Position numbers and translations under genes: made by a program. Shown here piece after piece: positions 1 through 9,522 of a stretch of DNA of 43,393 nucleotides. This DNA comes from Bacteroidia bacterium (lineage in GTDB: Bacteria; Bacteroidota; Bacteroidia; UKL13-3), in assembly GCA_014376805.1 (NCBI GenBank), contig JACMQU010000059.1, forward strand, positions 1-43,393, in the 5' to 3' direction. Position 1 is the first letter of the stretch; every line of letters starts with the position of its first letter. The notes under the pieces were generated by a model. The model was not told where the DNA came from. It worked only from the letters and a program-made list of their open reading frames with translations, and made no database searches.

Positions 1-1
1 A

Positions 2-2122
2 TTCGCTTTTAGCCTCACTGCTCAGCAGAAAAAAGTAAACAGACTTACCGGCATACTGGCTAATTACAGAGGTAATGATACGGTAAAGGTAGCGATGTTG
101 TGCGAGCTTGCCACGGCATACAAAACCATACATCCCGATACAATGGCAGCAATAGCCCAAAGAGCACTTAAGCTTAGTGAAGACATACACTATGAAAAAG
201 GTAGTGCCGATTGTATGAGTATTCTGGCAAAAGCTTATGCATCCTTTAATGCCGATGATGCAAAAGCAATGAAATATGATTCTACTGCATTGGTCATTTA
301 CAGCAAATTGGGTGATCTTAAAGGGATGGCTGCCATCTATAACAATGAAGGGAATATCCAACACAATCATTCAGAATATAAAAAGGCATTTCATTATTTT
401 AGGGAAAGTCTGCATTTAAGGGTTGAAGCAAATGACAGTGCAGGAATTGCCGATTGCTATAATAATATCGGCAATACATACTACAGTTTAGGGCATTATG
501 CTGAGGCCTTAAATAACCAGTTAAATGGGCTAAAAATAAGAGAGGCAATGAACGACCGACCGGCTATATCCAACAGTTTAAATAATATTGCCGGGGTATA
601 CTGTATGATCAAAAATTATAAAACGGCCCTTCAGTATATTATTAAAGCGATTAAAATAAGTGAAGAAGATCATGATATAACCGGCTCAATAAATTCGTAT
701 ACCAATGCCGGCATTATTAACTTTTTTCTGAAGAATTATAATGCCGCGCTTGAGTATAATTTTAAAGGTCTCACACTTGCAAATCAATATGGGTTCAAAC
801 TTGATGGCAGGGTATGTAAAATACAACTTGCCGAAACTTACCTGAAAATGAAATTGTACGCGAATGCTTTTGATTATTACAACAAAGCACTTGCTGTGCA
901 TACTGGATTTGATAATGTGGAAGAAGATATAGCTATCTATATGGGATTAGGCAATGCATATATTGAAACCGGTGAGGTAAAAAAGGGAATAGATTTTTTG
1001 CTGAAATGCTTCTCTGTGATAAAACATGTACAGTATAATGTTGCAATGGTAGACGTTACCGCATACTTAGCCAAAGCGTATGCCCTTAATAAAAACTTTG
1101 GAAAAGCATATTTCTACAGCAGCCTTCATACTGCCTATAACGACAGCTTTTTAATTGATGAAAATAATAAAAAAATTGCCGAAACACAATTCAATTATGA
1201 ACTGGCAAAAAAAGAAACTGCGATAGAATTACTTCAAAAAAATAAAGCTATTCATGAAAAAGAAACCGAACGGCAAAAAATTATAAGCGTAGGTTTATTC
1301 GCTTTTACCGTTTTAATGTTAATACTCCTTATGAATGCCATACTTCATTTAATTAAAGAAAGGAAATCAAAAAAACTTATTCTAAAACAAAAAGATGAAA
1401 TAGAACTTCAACAATATGCACTCGAAAATTTAAACCGCGTTAAGGATAAAATATTTTCAATCCTTTCGCACGATCTTAGGGGGCCGGTTATTTCATTGTC
1501 ACAGGTTCTATCAATGCTCGATGATGAAACAATTTCACAGGAAGATTTTTTTATGTTAAAGAAGGATCTTGATAAACAGCTTTCTACTCTCAACCTATTT
1601 CTCGATAACCTGTTACATTGGTCCAGAGCCCAAATGGATGGGGATCAAAGTGTGCATATAACCAACATTTCCCTTGCTGCCCTTGCCGATCAGAACTTCG
1701 ATTTGTTAAAGGAAATCGCCAATCAAAAATACATCACGCTTATCAACACCATACCAACCAAACTTATCATTGCTGCCGATTTTGATATGATCGATCTTAT
1801 CCTGCGTAACCTCATTTCAAATGCCTTAAAATTTACCAATGAAAACGGACGCATAGAGGTTTCAGCACAAATTGAAAATAATACTGTTGTCATAGCAGTT
1901 TCAGATACCGGCATTGGCATGACTACAGAACAAAGCGACGCCTTGTTTGTAAGTGTACCCGAAAGAAGCAGGAGAGGAACAAAAGGAGAAAAAGGTACCG
2001 GGCTTGGTTTGTTATTGTGTAAAGAATTTATAAACAAACACAATGGCAGTATTTCAATAAAAAGCGAGCCGGGTAAAGGCAGTACTTTTTATGTGAGATT
2101 GCCTGTAAATAGAATGGGCTGA
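2..2122 (+). CDS. TPR-repeat sensor histidine kinase (5' end outside window)
   Basis: The frame is open to the window edge. The residues before the first ATG (position 95) read FAFSLTAQQKKV, which looks like the end of a signal peptide, so the true start lies upstream and the ATG at 95 is internal. Numbered from that ATG: about seven tetratricopeptide repeats (residues 1-330, with repeated ADCYNNIGN / AISNSLNNIA patterns), a coiled coil (360-395), one membrane helix (395-417), a dimerisation/phospho-acceptor helix with H459 in SILSHDLRGP, and an ATPase domain with N box (NLISNALKFT), G1 (DTGIGM) and G2 (GTGLGL). This layout is typical of Bacteroidota kinases whose periplasmic TPR domain senses an unknown signal. 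No response regulator is adjacent, so it is either an orphan or its partner lies upstream. The ATP lid carries an unusual VPERSRRG stretch. Confidence 0.93.
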   Translation, partial: FAFSLTAQQKKVNRLTGILANYRGNDTVKVAMLCELATAYKTIHPDTMAAIAQRALKLSEDIHYEKGSADCMSILAKAYASFNADDAKAMKYDSTALVIYSKLGDLKGMAAIYNNEGNIQHNHSEYKKAFHYFRESLHLRVEANDSAGIADCYNNIGNTYYSLGHYAEALNNQLNGLKIREAMNDRPAISNSLNNIAGVYCMIKNYKTALQYIIKAIKISEEDHDITGSINSYTNAGIINFFLKNYNAALEYNFKGLTLANQYGFKLDGRVCKIQLAETYLKMKLYANAFDYYNKALAVHTGFDNVEEDIAIYMGLGNAYIETGEVKKGIDFLLKCFSVIKHVQYNVAMVDVTAYLAKAYALNKNFGKAYFYSSLHTAYNDSFLIDENNKKIAETQFNYELAKKETAIELLQKNKAIHEKETERQKIISVGLFAFTVLMLILLMNAILHLIKERKSKKLILKQKDEIELQQYALENLNRVKDKIFSILSHDLRGPVISLSQVLSMLDDETISQEDFFMLKKDLDKQLSTLNLFLDNLLHWSRAQMDGDQSVHITNISLAALADQNFDLLKEIANQKYITLINTIPTKLIIAADFDMIDLILRNLISNALKFTNENGRIEVSAQIENNTVVIAVSDTGIGMTTEQSDALFVSVPERSRRGTKGEKGTGLGLLLCKEFINKHNGSISIKSEPGKGSTFYVRLPVNRMG

Positions 2123-2123
2123 T

Positions 2124-2150
2124 ATCTATAGCTTAATAGATCCTTTTTTT
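2124..2150 (+). terminator. weak terminator after the histidine kinase
   Basis: ATCTAT (2124-2129) and ATAGAT (2136-2141) can pair across a 6-nt loop, followed by CC and seven T. It starts 1 nt after the kinase stop codon. The stem is short and AT-rich, so termination would be weak. Confidence 0.35.
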
Positions 2151-2227
2151 GATTTGGTTGACGGATTTAAATAATTTACTACATTGCAAGTACAAACATT
2201 TGTTTTCAACACCCTTTTGTTAATTCA

Positions 2228-2338
2228 ATGGCAAATACTAGGAATACTGAAAACCCTGTTTTAAATAATCCTTATGTTGAACCATCTCTTTATTATGATA
2301 CAGATAGTGAAGGAAGCATGAATCTTTTACAATATTAG
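2228..2338 (+). pseudogene. N-terminal stub of a type III restriction (Res)-like protein
   Basis: A 36-codon frame begins at ATG 2228 and contains NPVLNNPYVEP then YYDTDSEGSMN. From memory this resembles the conserved start of DEAD/DEAH helicase Res subunits of type III-like restriction systems in Bacteroidota (NPxLNxPYxEPxxxY.TD.EG.L.Y). The resemblance stops near position 2322; a stop follows at 2336 and the DNA then passes into the RAYT remnant. No helicase motifs or methyltransferase lie nearby. I read it as the broken 5' end of a lost restriction gene. It could also be a short expressed peptide or a chance match, because only about 24 residues support the call. Confidence 0.4.
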
Positions 2339-2349
2339 AGGTCAAATTT

Positions 2350-2617
2350 TTAATTGTCAAAATTTTCTGCCCCTACAATCCCTACATTTTCAACCGTCAA
2401 TTCAATTATCCCATGAACATGATTAGGCATTACAATATATTCATGCAAAACCGCATTTGGAAAATGTTTCGGTTTTCCAACCAACATTCATTTACAATTT
2501 TTCCCGCATCATTTAATATCATTTGTGGGGTAAAACTATTGTTTGCCCTTACATCACCAAACAAATATTGCCTTTCATTTGTGCAAATGGTAATAAAATG
2601 TTGGGATTATATGGCAT
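2350..2617 (-). pseudogene. decayed REP-associated tyrosine transposase (RAYT) fragment
   Basis: Read on the minus strand, one frame gives MPYNPNI, a second gives HFITICTNERQYLFGDV through MILNDAGKIVNECWLE, and a third gives KHFPNAVLHEYIVMPNHVHGIIE before a stop. Together these match the N-terminal half of a Y1 (HUH) transposase of the RAYT family, including the HxH metal motif in MPNHVHG. The frame changes around 2475-2485; about 15 residues are missing after MPYNPNI; and the C-terminal half with the catalytic tyrosine is absent, so the gene is dead. It lies just downstream of icmF in the same orientation. Compare the intact relative at 42544-43089. Confidence 0.75.
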
Positions 2618-2653
2618 GTTTTCTATTCTTAAAAGGGGCAGAAAATTTTCTGC
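2359..2653. repeat. 15-bp inverted repeats bounding the RAYT remnant
   Basis: AAAATTTTCTGCCCC at 2359-2373 is the exact reverse complement of GGGGCAGAAAATTTT at 2635-2649. The right copy is also part of a perfect 16-bp palindrome, GCAGAAAATTTTCTGC (2638-2653). The left copy lies within the last codons of the RAYT remnant, the right copy just beyond its start. Such palindromic ends fit REP-like sequences around a RAYT gene. Confidence 0.55.
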
Positions 2654-2662
2654 AATTCCCCC

Positions 2663-5600
2663 TTACATATTCCTCCTATACTGCCCACCCACTTCAAACA
2701 AAGCATTTGTAATTTGTCCCAAAGAACAATACTTCACTGTTTCCATCAAGGCATCAAAAATATTCTCATTGTGTATCGCCACCTTCTGTAGTTTTAACAA
2801 CATCTCCTTACCTTTTTCTTCATTGGCTTTTTTGAGTTGGTTCAACATGGTAATCTGGTATTCTTTTTCTTCTGTTGTGGAACGAATCACTTCTTTTGGT
2901 AATACCGTTGGAGAACCTTTAGAACTTAAGAATGTATTCACGCCTATAATTGGAAATTCACCGCTGTGTTTCTGCATTTCATAATACATACTTTCTTCCT
3001 GTATTTTATTGCGTTGATACATCGTTTCCATGGCACCCAGCACACCGCCGCGTTCAGAAATCTTATCAAATTCAGTGAGCACTGCTTCTTCCACAAGGTC
3101 TGTTAACTCTTCAATAATAAATGAACCCTGCAAAGGATTTTCATTTTTAGCTAAGCCCAACTCGCGGTTAATAATTAATTGTATCGCCATGGCTCTTCTC
3201 ACCGATTCCTCAGTAGGTGTTGTGATGGCCTCATCATACGCATTTGTATGCAATGAATTACAATTATCGTAAATAGCATACAAAGCCTGCAACGTGGTGC
3301 GGATATCGTTAAAGTCGATCTCCTGCGCATGTAAGCTCCTGCCGCTGGTTTGTATATGATACTTCAACATCTGGCTGCGTTCATTCGCGCCGTATTTCAG
3401 CTTCATCGCTTTAGCCCAGATGCGACGGCTTACACGGCCAATCACTGAATATTCAGGATCTATGCCATTACTGAAAAAGAAGGATAGGTTAGGAGCAAAG
3501 TCATCTATATTCATGCCCCTGCTGAGGTAATATTCAACAAAGGTAAATCCGTTAGAAAGAGTCAATGCAAGTTGCGTTATCGGATTTGCACCTGCTTCTG
3601 CAATATGGTAGCCGCTGATGGAAACCGAATAAAAATTACGTACTGCGTTATCAATAAAATATTGTTGTACATCGCCCATTACACGCAGACTAAATTCGGT
3701 TGAAAAGATACAAGTGTTTTGTGCCTGGTCTTCTTTTAATATGTCTGCCTGAACCGTACCGCGAACTTGTTTTAAAGTATCCTGTTTTATTTTTGCATAC
3801 ACATCGGCAGGCAATACCATGTCGCCTGTAACACCCAATAACATCAATCCTAAGCCATCATTTCCCTCAGGCATGGTTTCATTGTAGGTTGGCCGTGTGG
3901 TTCCTTTGGCTTTAAATATACCTTCAATCTTTTTATTAATCTCGTGTTCAAGCCCGTTCTTTTTTATATATAACTCGCATTGCTGATCTATTGCTGCGTT
4001 CATAAAGAATGCGCAGATAATGGCAGCCGGACCATTTATCGTCATCGAAACAGATGTTTTTGGATCAGCCAGATTAAAGCCACTATACAATTTTTTAGCC
4101 GCATCCAGGCTCCATACACTAACACCCGAATTACCCACTTTGCCGTATATATCCGGCCTGTGATCAGGGTCGTTGCCATAGAGTGTCACCGAATCAAATG
4201 CCGTGCTTAAACGCGCTGCCGGCATGCCCAGGCTCACGTAATGAAAACGCTTATTTGTACGCTCCGGACCACCTTCACCTGCAAACATACGGGTAGGGTC
4301 TTCGCCTTCGCGTTTAAACGGATAGATACCCGCGGTATAAGGAAAGTCTCCTGGAAAATTTTCCTGCAAAGCCCAGCGTAAAATATCACCCCAGGCTTTA
4401 AATTTTGGCACTGCAACTTTGGGTATTTGCGTATGTGACAAAGATTCGGTATGTGTTTTTATTTTTAGCTCTTTATCTCTTACTTTAAAAATATAATAAT
4501 CGTTAACATATAAATTTTTCTTTTCCTGCCATCCTTCCAGCAATACTTTGTTTTTCGGATCAAGGTTTAGTTCAATTTCTTTAAACGCTGCTTCAAGAGA
4601 TTCAAAAATTTCGTCAGGAACTTTAACGCCCGACTTTTTATCTTTAAGGGTTTCTATGGTTGTGCGAATGCTGTATAACTTATCAGCTATCTCGCCTTGT
4701 TTAGTCACCCATTTATCATAACCCCTGTTGTTCTCCGATATCTCCGAAAGATACCGCACCCGGGCCGGTGGAATGATATAAATCTTCTCACTCATTTCTT
4801 CACTGATGTGATAAGTTGAATTCAGATCAGCACCCGAGCGTTCAACTATCTTGTCCATGATTGCCTTATACAAACGGTTCATTCCGGGGTCATTAAACTG
4901 CGAGGCAATAGTTCCATATACCGGCATCGTATCCGGGTTTTTATCAAACATGTTATGGTTGCGCTGGTATTGTTTTTTTACATCACGCAAAGCATCTAAA
5001 GCACCTTTTTTGTCAAATTTATTGATCGCAATAATATCTGCGAAATCAAGCATATCAATTTTTTCAAGCTGTGTTGCTGCCCCATATTCGGGTGTCATAA
5101 CATAGAGGCTGGTATTGCTGTGTTCTATTATTTCGGTATCGCTTTGCCCTATGCCCGATGTTTCAAGAATAATCAGATCAAAGCCCGCTGCTTTTACAAT
5201 ATCTACCGCCTCCTTAACATATTTGGAAAGAGCCAGGTTGCTTTGCCTCGTTGCCAGTGAGCGCATGTACACCCTTGGGTTTTTTATCGAGTTCATCCTG
5301 ATCCTGTCGCCCAATAATGCCCCGCCTGTTTTGCGTTTACTAGGATCAACCGATATTATGGCAACAGTCTTTGTTGGAAAATCGAGTAAGAACCTGCGAA
5401 CCAGTTCATCTACCAGTGATGATTTACCCGACCCACCTGTACCTGTTATGCCAAGTACTGGTATTGTAGCTAAATTATTCTTTGCATCTTTGGCAATCAC
5501 ATCATGCAACTTTACAAATTCAAGCGGGAAGTTTTCTGCCGCCGAAATAAGTCTTGCAATACTTTTAAAATCTTTGTCTTTCAGGCGTTTTACTTCACCA

Positions 5601-6055
5601 TTTAGATCTTTCCCGGTGGCAAAATCGCATTTGCTCAGCATGTCATTAATCATGCCCTGCAGGCCCATCGAACGCCCGTCATCGGGATGATAGATGCGCG
5701 TTATGCCATAGTTCTGAAGTTCTGCAATTTCTTCGGGTAATATGGTTCCACCGCCTCCGCCAAAAATGCGGATGTGCTCGCATCCTTTTTCTTTTAACAG
5801 GTCGTACATATACTTAAAATATTCTACATGTCCACCCTGGTAACTTGTCATGGCTATGGCATTGGCATCTTCCTGTATGGCAGTATCCACTACTTCTTCA
5901 GCACTCCTGTCGTGGCCTAGGTGAATAACCTCCGCTCCACTGGCCTGTATAATCCTGCGCATGATATTTATCGCAGCATCATGGCCGTCAAATAGTGCCG
6001 CAGCAGTTACTATTCTGATCTTGTTTTGGGGAATATATTTTTCTATGATATTCAT
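2663..6055 (-). CDS. icmF: IcmF-type fused coenzyme B12-dependent acyl-CoA mutase
   Basis: The 1130-residue product has the order that defines IcmF. First comes a cobalamin-binding domain (about 10-145) with the base-off motif DGHDAA (H25 is the cobalt ligand). Next is a MeaB-like G-protein chaperone domain (about 195-420) with Walker [10 protein letters not shown] (205-213) and NKFD. Last is the methylmalonyl-CoA mutase-like TIM barrel (about 560-1130). It interconverts branched and straight-chain acyl-CoAs, classically isobutyryl-CoA and n-butyryl-CoA, in the cytoplasm, with the G domain guarding cofactor loading. Separate MCM subunits would lack the fused GTPase, so methylmalonyl-CoA mutase proper is less likely; the exact substrate cannot be assigned by eye. 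Length matches the family. The gene stands alone, with a RAYT remnant downstream and a long gap upstream. Confidence 0.93.
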   Translation of the reverse strand: MNIIEKYIPQNKIRIVTAAALFDGHDAAINIMRRIIQASGAEVIHLGHDRSAEEVVDTAIQEDANAIAMTSYQGGHVEYFKYMYDLLKEKGCEHIRIFGGGGGTILPEEIAELQNYGITRIYHPDDGRSMGLQGMINDMLSKCDFATGKDLNGEVKRLKDKDFKSIARLISAAENFPLEFVKLHDVIAKDAKNNLATIPVLGITGTGGSGKSSLVDELVRRFLLDFPTKTVAIISVDPSKRKTGGALLGDRIRMNSIKNPRVYMRSLATRQSNLALSKYVKEAVDIVKAAGFDLIILETSGIGQSDTEIIEHSNTSLYVMTPEYGAATQLEKIDMLDFADIIAINKFDKKGALDALRDVKKQYQRNHNMFDKNPDTMPVYGTIASQFNDPGMNRLYKAIMDKIVERSGADLNSTYHISEEMSEKIYIIPPARVRYLSEISENNRGYDKWVTKQGEIADKLYSIRTTIETLKDKKSGVKVPDEIFESLEAAFKEIELNLDPKNKVLLEGWQEKKNLYVNDYYIFKVRDKELKIKTHTESLSHTQIPKVAVPKFKAWGDILRWALQENFPGDFPYTAGIYPFKREGEDPTRMFAGEGGPERTNKRFHYVSLGMPAARLSTAFDSVTLYGNDPDHRPDIYGKVGNSGVSVWSLDAAKKLYSGFNLADPKTSVSMTINGPAAIICAFFMNAAIDQQCELYIKKNGLEHEINKKIEGIFKAKGTTRPTYNETMPEGNDGLGLMLLGVTGDMVLPADVYAKIKQDTLKQVRGTVQADILKEDQAQNTCIFSTEFSLRVMGDVQQYFIDNAVRNFYSVSISGYHIAEAGANPITQLALTLSNGFTFVEYYLSRGMNIDDFAPNLSFFFSNGIDPEYSVIGRVSRRIWAKAMKLKYGANERSQMLKYHIQTSGRSLHAQEIDFNDIRTTLQALYAIYDNCNSLHTNAYDEAITTPTEESVRRAMAIQLIINRELGLAKNENPLQGSFIIEELTDLVEEAVLTEFDKISERGGVLGAMETMYQRNKIQEESMYYEMQKHSGEFPIIGVNTFLSSKGSPTVLPKEVIRSTTEEKEYQITMLNQLKKANEEKGKEMLLKLQKVAIHNENIFDALMETVKYCSLGQITNALFEVGGQYRRNM

Positions 6056-6770
6056 GAGGATTTAATTTCGGTTAACTGGCAAAATTAGCGGTTTAACCCA
6101 TAAAAAGAAGCCTTATTTTGTTGAATCATACACCTATCAAAAACAAGGACTAAATAGAATTCTTTAGTCTGAAAAATAGATTTGAGATTCCAGGTTGGGG
6201 TTGCTTTAAATTAATAAATCCTGTGAAATATATAGTAAGTTTTTTATTGATTGAAAAACTTTAGTTTGAATTTTTTTTGTTCAAATCTTTAACTTTAGTA
6301 AATTCCCTATGATCTACTTAATAGCCACATAAACTAATAAATATTCAATTTACTTTAAGTGGCCAGTTCGATAGATTTTTTAAATACTAACAAAAAAATT
6401 GCCTTTTTTGCGAAAAAAAAATTTAATCATTCGTGCATATTGCCAACTTGCACGCACATGGCTTTAAAAGAAAATATAACTGTTATCACAAGAAGAACAT
6501 AAGAGACGATTCAATGCCTCGTGTTTCAGTTCTCATTAGTTTGAGGCTTTAGGTACTGTATGAAGTTTTTTTAATAAAAATCGCCAGCCATCAACGATAA
6601 GGAAGTTTTCCATAAGGTTAAGTTGTTGAGCATGAACATAACCCATTAGCTAAATGAAATTTGAAAAGTAATAACTTATTCAAATAAATCTCAAAAACTG
6701 GTGATAGTTAATTTTTTAAAAAACACTTATTTAAAAACTATTACATTCGCACCAGTCAATACAAAAAAAT
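6056..6770. other. 715-bp gene-free region with two stem-loops
   Basis: No convincing gene, tRNA or riboswitch was found here. The DNA is very AT-rich. Two stem-loops are visible: GCCACaTAAA (6324-6333) with TTTAaGTGGC (6354-6363), and a weaker CGTGCA (6432-6437) with TGCACG (6449-6454). A further GCCTC (6516-6520) / GAGGC (6543-6547) pairing is possible. The region separates icmF (minus) from the DUF5606 gene (plus), so it must hold both promoters; a small RNA or a long 5' leader is possible but unproven. Confidence 0.4.
6080..6087 (-). promoter_or_regulatory. candidate -7 element for icmF
   Basis: The minus strand reads TAATTTTG, a match to the Bacteroidota -7 box TAnnTTTG, 25 nt upstream of the icmF start. 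No TTG is seen at the expected -33 distance, so support is partial. Confidence 0.3.
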
Positions 6771-7394
6771 ATGGAATTAAAAGATATAGTTGCCATTGCA
6801 GGTCAGAGTGGCTTGCACAAGATAGTTGGAAGAACTAAGAATGGTTTAATAGTTGAGACAATTGGCAGCGGCAGACGTTTTGCCACCAGCTTCCAGGATA
6901 AAGTTTCTGTGCTTGAAGACATTTCTATTTATACGGTAGAAGAAGACATGCGCTTAAATAAAGTTCTATTAAAATTACAAGCCAGCAACGACGTGCCATC
7001 AGCAAAAGCCGATATGAAAACGGTGCGTAAGTTCTTAATTGAAACCATTGAGTTAGACAGTGAACGGGTATATGATAACGATATTAAAAAACTGATGTCC
7101 TGGTTTCATGCGCTGAAAGATGTGCTTGATTTTAGCAAACTGGAAGAGCCTGAAGAGGACGAGGAAATTGTTGCAACTGATGAAGTAGCGGGAGCAGCCG
7201 GAGTGCCTAAAGCAACAAAAAAAGTAAAAGCTGGAGAAGCAGATGCAGAAGTAACTGAAGAAGCTAAACCTAAAAAAGTGGCTGTCAAGAAAGCTGCTGC
7301 ACCTAAAAATGCTGCACCTAAAAATGTAGCTACTAAAACAAATTCAAAAGGAGCAGGTGGCTCAAAAACTACCTATCGCTCAAAAACGGTTTAA
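6771..7394 (+). CDS. DUF5606 family protein with Lys/Ala-rich tail
   Basis: The first 130 residues (MELKDIVAIAGQSGLHKIVG onwards) are recognised as the DUF5606 family found across Bacteroidota: a small beta domain, then a helical part with FLIETIELDSERVYDNDIKKLMSW. An acidic linker (EEPEEDEE) follows, then a low-complexity tail of about 60 residues rich in Lys, Ala and Pro (VAVKKAAAPKNAAPKN) that resembles histone-H1-like tails and may bind nucleic acid. The function is unknown. It is monocistronic: a long gap lies upstream and a strong terminator 31 nt downstream. The start is fixed by the conserved MELKDIVAIAG beginning. Confidence 0.85.
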   Translation: MELKDIVAIAGQSGLHKIVGRTKNGLIVETIGSGRRFATSFQDKVSVLEDISIYTVEEDMRLNKVLLKLQASNDVPSAKADMKTVRKFLIETIELDSERVYDNDIKKLMSWFHALKDVLDFSKLEEPEEDEEIVATDEVAGAAGVPKATKKVKAGEADAEVTEEAKPKKVAVKKAAAPKNAAPKNVATKTNSKGAGGSKTTYRSKTV

Positions 7395-7424
7395 TACCGC
7401 AAAGAATATTTTGTAACTAATCTC

Positions 7425-7459
7425 AAAAGGCATTCAACAAAATTTGTTGGATGCCTTTT
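7425..7459 (+). terminator. strong rho-independent terminator after the DUF5606 gene
   Basis: AAAAGGCATTCAACAAA pairs with TTTGTTGGATGCCTTTT: 16 Watson-Crick pairs plus one T-G wobble, ending in a T run. It lies 31 nt after the stop codon. Confidence 0.8.
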
Positions 7460-7671
7460 ATGTATTTAAACTTAGGGTATGCCGGGTATTGCCCCCAAAA
7501 CGCCATGTTCATTTCTCCAACTTTACCCACGCAGTTTATGGAATTATTTTAAGCCTGAATGAATTTTTATTCACCAGTACATTATTTTTTTAAAGCTTTT
7601 GTTAACTTGCTTCTTATAAGCTGATCCCTATAGCATAGTTATTTATTTTTTAACCACTAATCCATATTAAA

Positions 7672-9363
7672 ATGATCACTATTATCAAACGAAGATTTTT
7701 ACCGGATAAACTAAAGGTTACATCCTGGGATGTGCTTGAACCCTATTATGTAAAATTGCTTGAACGCCAACCAGGTTCAAAGGAAGAACTGGAAGAATGG
7801 CTTAAAGACAGAAGCGAGTTAGAGGCTTTTGTAAGCGAAGACCTGGCATGGAGATATGTACGCATGACTTGCGATACTACCGATAAGGAACTCGAAAAGG
7901 CGTATCTGTTTTTTGTTTCAGAAATAGATCCAAAGATTGCAGGCTATAGTGATAAACTTAATCACAAGTTAATTAATTGTGCCTCACTTAATCAGTTGGA
8001 TCAGGCCAAATACTTTATATACTTACGCAGCATAAAAAAGGAAATAGAAATATTTAGGGAAGAAAATGTGCCCATACAGGCAGAGATTGCCACCGAATCT
8101 CAAAAGTACGGAGTTATTGTTGGGAACATGAGTGTGGAGATTGATGGTAAAGAATTAACCTTACAACAAGCGGCTAATTATTTAAAAAGTCAGGATAGAA
8201 GCAAGCGGGAAGACGCCTTTAAAAAAATTAATGCAAAGCGCGCTGAACACAATAAGGAACTGGATGATTTGTTTGACAGGCTAATAGCAATGCGACATAA
8301 AATGGCTGTGAATGCGGGCTTTCAAAACTTTCGCGATTATATGTTTGCAGCCATGGGCCGCTTTGATTATACACCCCAGGATTGTTTCGCATTTCATGAT
8401 GCCATACAACAGGAGGTAATGCCGCTTGTGAAAGCATTTAATGAAAGACGAAAGGAAGAACTGGGTTATGAATTGCGGCCTTGGGATATGGAAGCTGATA
8501 CCAAAAACCGCCCCGCACTGGAACCATTTACCAGCGGGGCAGATTTGGTTGATAAAACGGTTAACTGCTTTAAAAAGGTTGATGATTATTTTGCATGGTG
8601 CATACAAACAATGGATAATATGGATCGCTTAGACCTGGAGAGTCGCAAAGGGAAAGCACCCGGAGGGTATAATTACCCGATGGCCGAAACAAGTGTTCCG
8701 TTTATATTTATGAATGCTGCCAGTTCTACGCGTGATGTAGAAACGATGGTGCATGAGGGTGGACATGCGGTGCACTCTTTTTTAAGCAAAGATCTTGAAC
8801 TAGCAGGCTTTAAAAGTTGTCCGAGCGAGGTAGCTGAACTCGCCAGTATGAGTATGGAACTTATCAGTTTTGACGGACAGGATGAATTTTATAAGAATAA
8901 GGAAGACTTTAACCGCGCTAAACACGAGCACCTGGAAGGCATAATAAAAATATTACCATGGATAGCTACGATTGATAAATTTCAACACTGGATCTACACA
9001 CACCCCGATCATACAGCTGAAGAACGCAAAACTTATTGGATACAGTTAAGCAATGAGTTTGGAACTGGATTGGTAAACTGGACAGGTTATGAAGAGATAC
9101 TAAGTTATACGTGGCAAAAACAATTACACCTGTATGAGGTTCCCTTTTATTATATTGAATATGGTATGGCACAATTAGGTGCACTTGCTGTATGGCGTAA
9201 TTATTTGACAAATAAACAAAAAGCACTTGAGCAATATAAGGCTGCTCTTAGTTTAGGGTACACCAAAACCATCGGTGAAATTTATAAAACAGCCGGGATC
9301 GAATTTAATTTCTCTCAAAATTATATCAAAGAATTAATGTCATTTGTTAATACGCAATTGTAA
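7672..9363 (+). CDS. M3 family oligoendopeptidase (PepF-like)
   Basis: A 563-residue cytoplasmic zinc peptidase. The thimet-type motif HEGGHAVH supplies H361, E362 and H365; the third zinc ligand lies about 25 residues on, in SEVAELASMSMEL (E386 or E389). The N-terminal half is the helical lobe (MITIIKRRFLPDKL to about residue 200). The C-terminal GLVNWTGYEEILSYTWQKQ and FYYIEYGMAQLGA are conserved M3 segments that shape the substrate channel. Such enzymes cut short peptides left by proteasome-like proteases or peptide uptake. There is no signal peptide and the length is normal. The gene is monocistronic, with the ATPase module starting about 160 nt downstream. Confidence 0.92.
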   Translation: MITIIKRRFLPDKLKVTSWDVLEPYYVKLLERQPGSKEELEEWLKDRSELEAFVSEDLAWRYVRMTCDTTDKELEKAYLFFVSEIDPKIAGYSDKLNHKLINCASLNQLDQAKYFIYLRSIKKEIEIFREENVPIQAEIATESQKYGVIVGNMSVEIDGKELTLQQAANYLKSQDRSKREDAFKKINAKRAEHNKELDDLFDRLIAMRHKMAVNAGFQNFRDYMFAAMGRFDYTPQDCFAFHDAIQQEVMPLVKAFNERRKEELGYELRPWDMEADTKNRPALEPFTSGADLVDKTVNCFKKVDDYFAWCIQTMDNMDRLDLESRKGKAPGGYNYPMAETSVPFIFMNAASSTRDVETMVHEGGHAVHSFLSKDLELAGFKSCPSEVAELASMSMELISFDGQDEFYKNKEDFNRAKHEHLEGIIKILPWIATIDKFQHWIYTHPDHTAEERKTYWIQLSNEFGTGLVNWTGYEEILSYTWQKQLHLYEVPFYYIEYGMAQLGALAVWRNYLTNKQKALEQYKAALSLGYTKTIGEIYKTAGIEFNFSQNYIKELMSFVNTQL

Positions 9364-9393
9364 AACCTATTGTGTTAATCACAATCTTGAGGC

Positions 9394-9496
9394 TTACTAT
9401 ATGGTAACTTACTATATGGTAACTTACCATATAGTAAGTTATTGCTTACATCGCCATCTTATTTATATTACCACTTGGTAACTTACCATTTGGTAA
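9394..9496. promoter_or_regulatory. array of five phased 14-bp palindromes (putative operators)
   Basis: Five palindromic units occur at 9394-9407 (TTACTATATGGTAA), 9409-9422 (same), 9424-9437 (TTACCATATAGTAA, the reverse complement of the first two), 9468-9481 (TTACCACTTGGTAA) and 9483-9496 (TTACCATTTGGTAA). Within each cluster the starts are exactly 15 bp apart. The consensus is TTACCAnnTGGTAA. The array ends 26 nt before the ATPase start and its last unit covers the -33 box. A separate inverted repeat, ATTGTG-5nt-CACAAT, lies at 9369-9385. Confidence 0.8.
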
Positions 9497-9519
9497 GTTG
9501 TAATAAAAACTTATTTTTG
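9489..9519 (+). promoter_or_regulatory. Bacteroidota promoter of the ATPase gene, inside the operator array
   Basis: TTTG at 9489-9492 and TATTTTTG at 9512-9519 are separated by 19 nt, a full match to TTTG-N19-TAnnTTTG. The -33 box lies inside the fifth palindrome, so a protein bound there should block polymerase. The -7 box ends 3 nt before the ATG, which predicts a very short or absent leader. Confidence 0.6.
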
Positions 9520-9522
9520 TTC

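Noticed and set aside
2638..2653. Palindrome GCAGAAAATTTTCTGC as terminator of icmF
   Set aside because: It has no loop or following T run on the minus strand; a REP-like or RAYT end origin fits better.
2413..2984. Plus-strand open frames over the RAYT remnant and the icmF 3' end
   Set aside because: They are antisense to recognisable RAYT and IcmF sequence and encode no known domain.
6081..6770. tRNA, riboswitch or short gene in the large gap
   Set aside because: No tRNA arms or TPsiC-like motif, no known riboswitch core, and the longest start-to-stop frames are only a few codons.
9442..9522. Upstream ATG for the ATPase gene
   Set aside because: The added 27 residues only translate the palindromic operator array and promoter.
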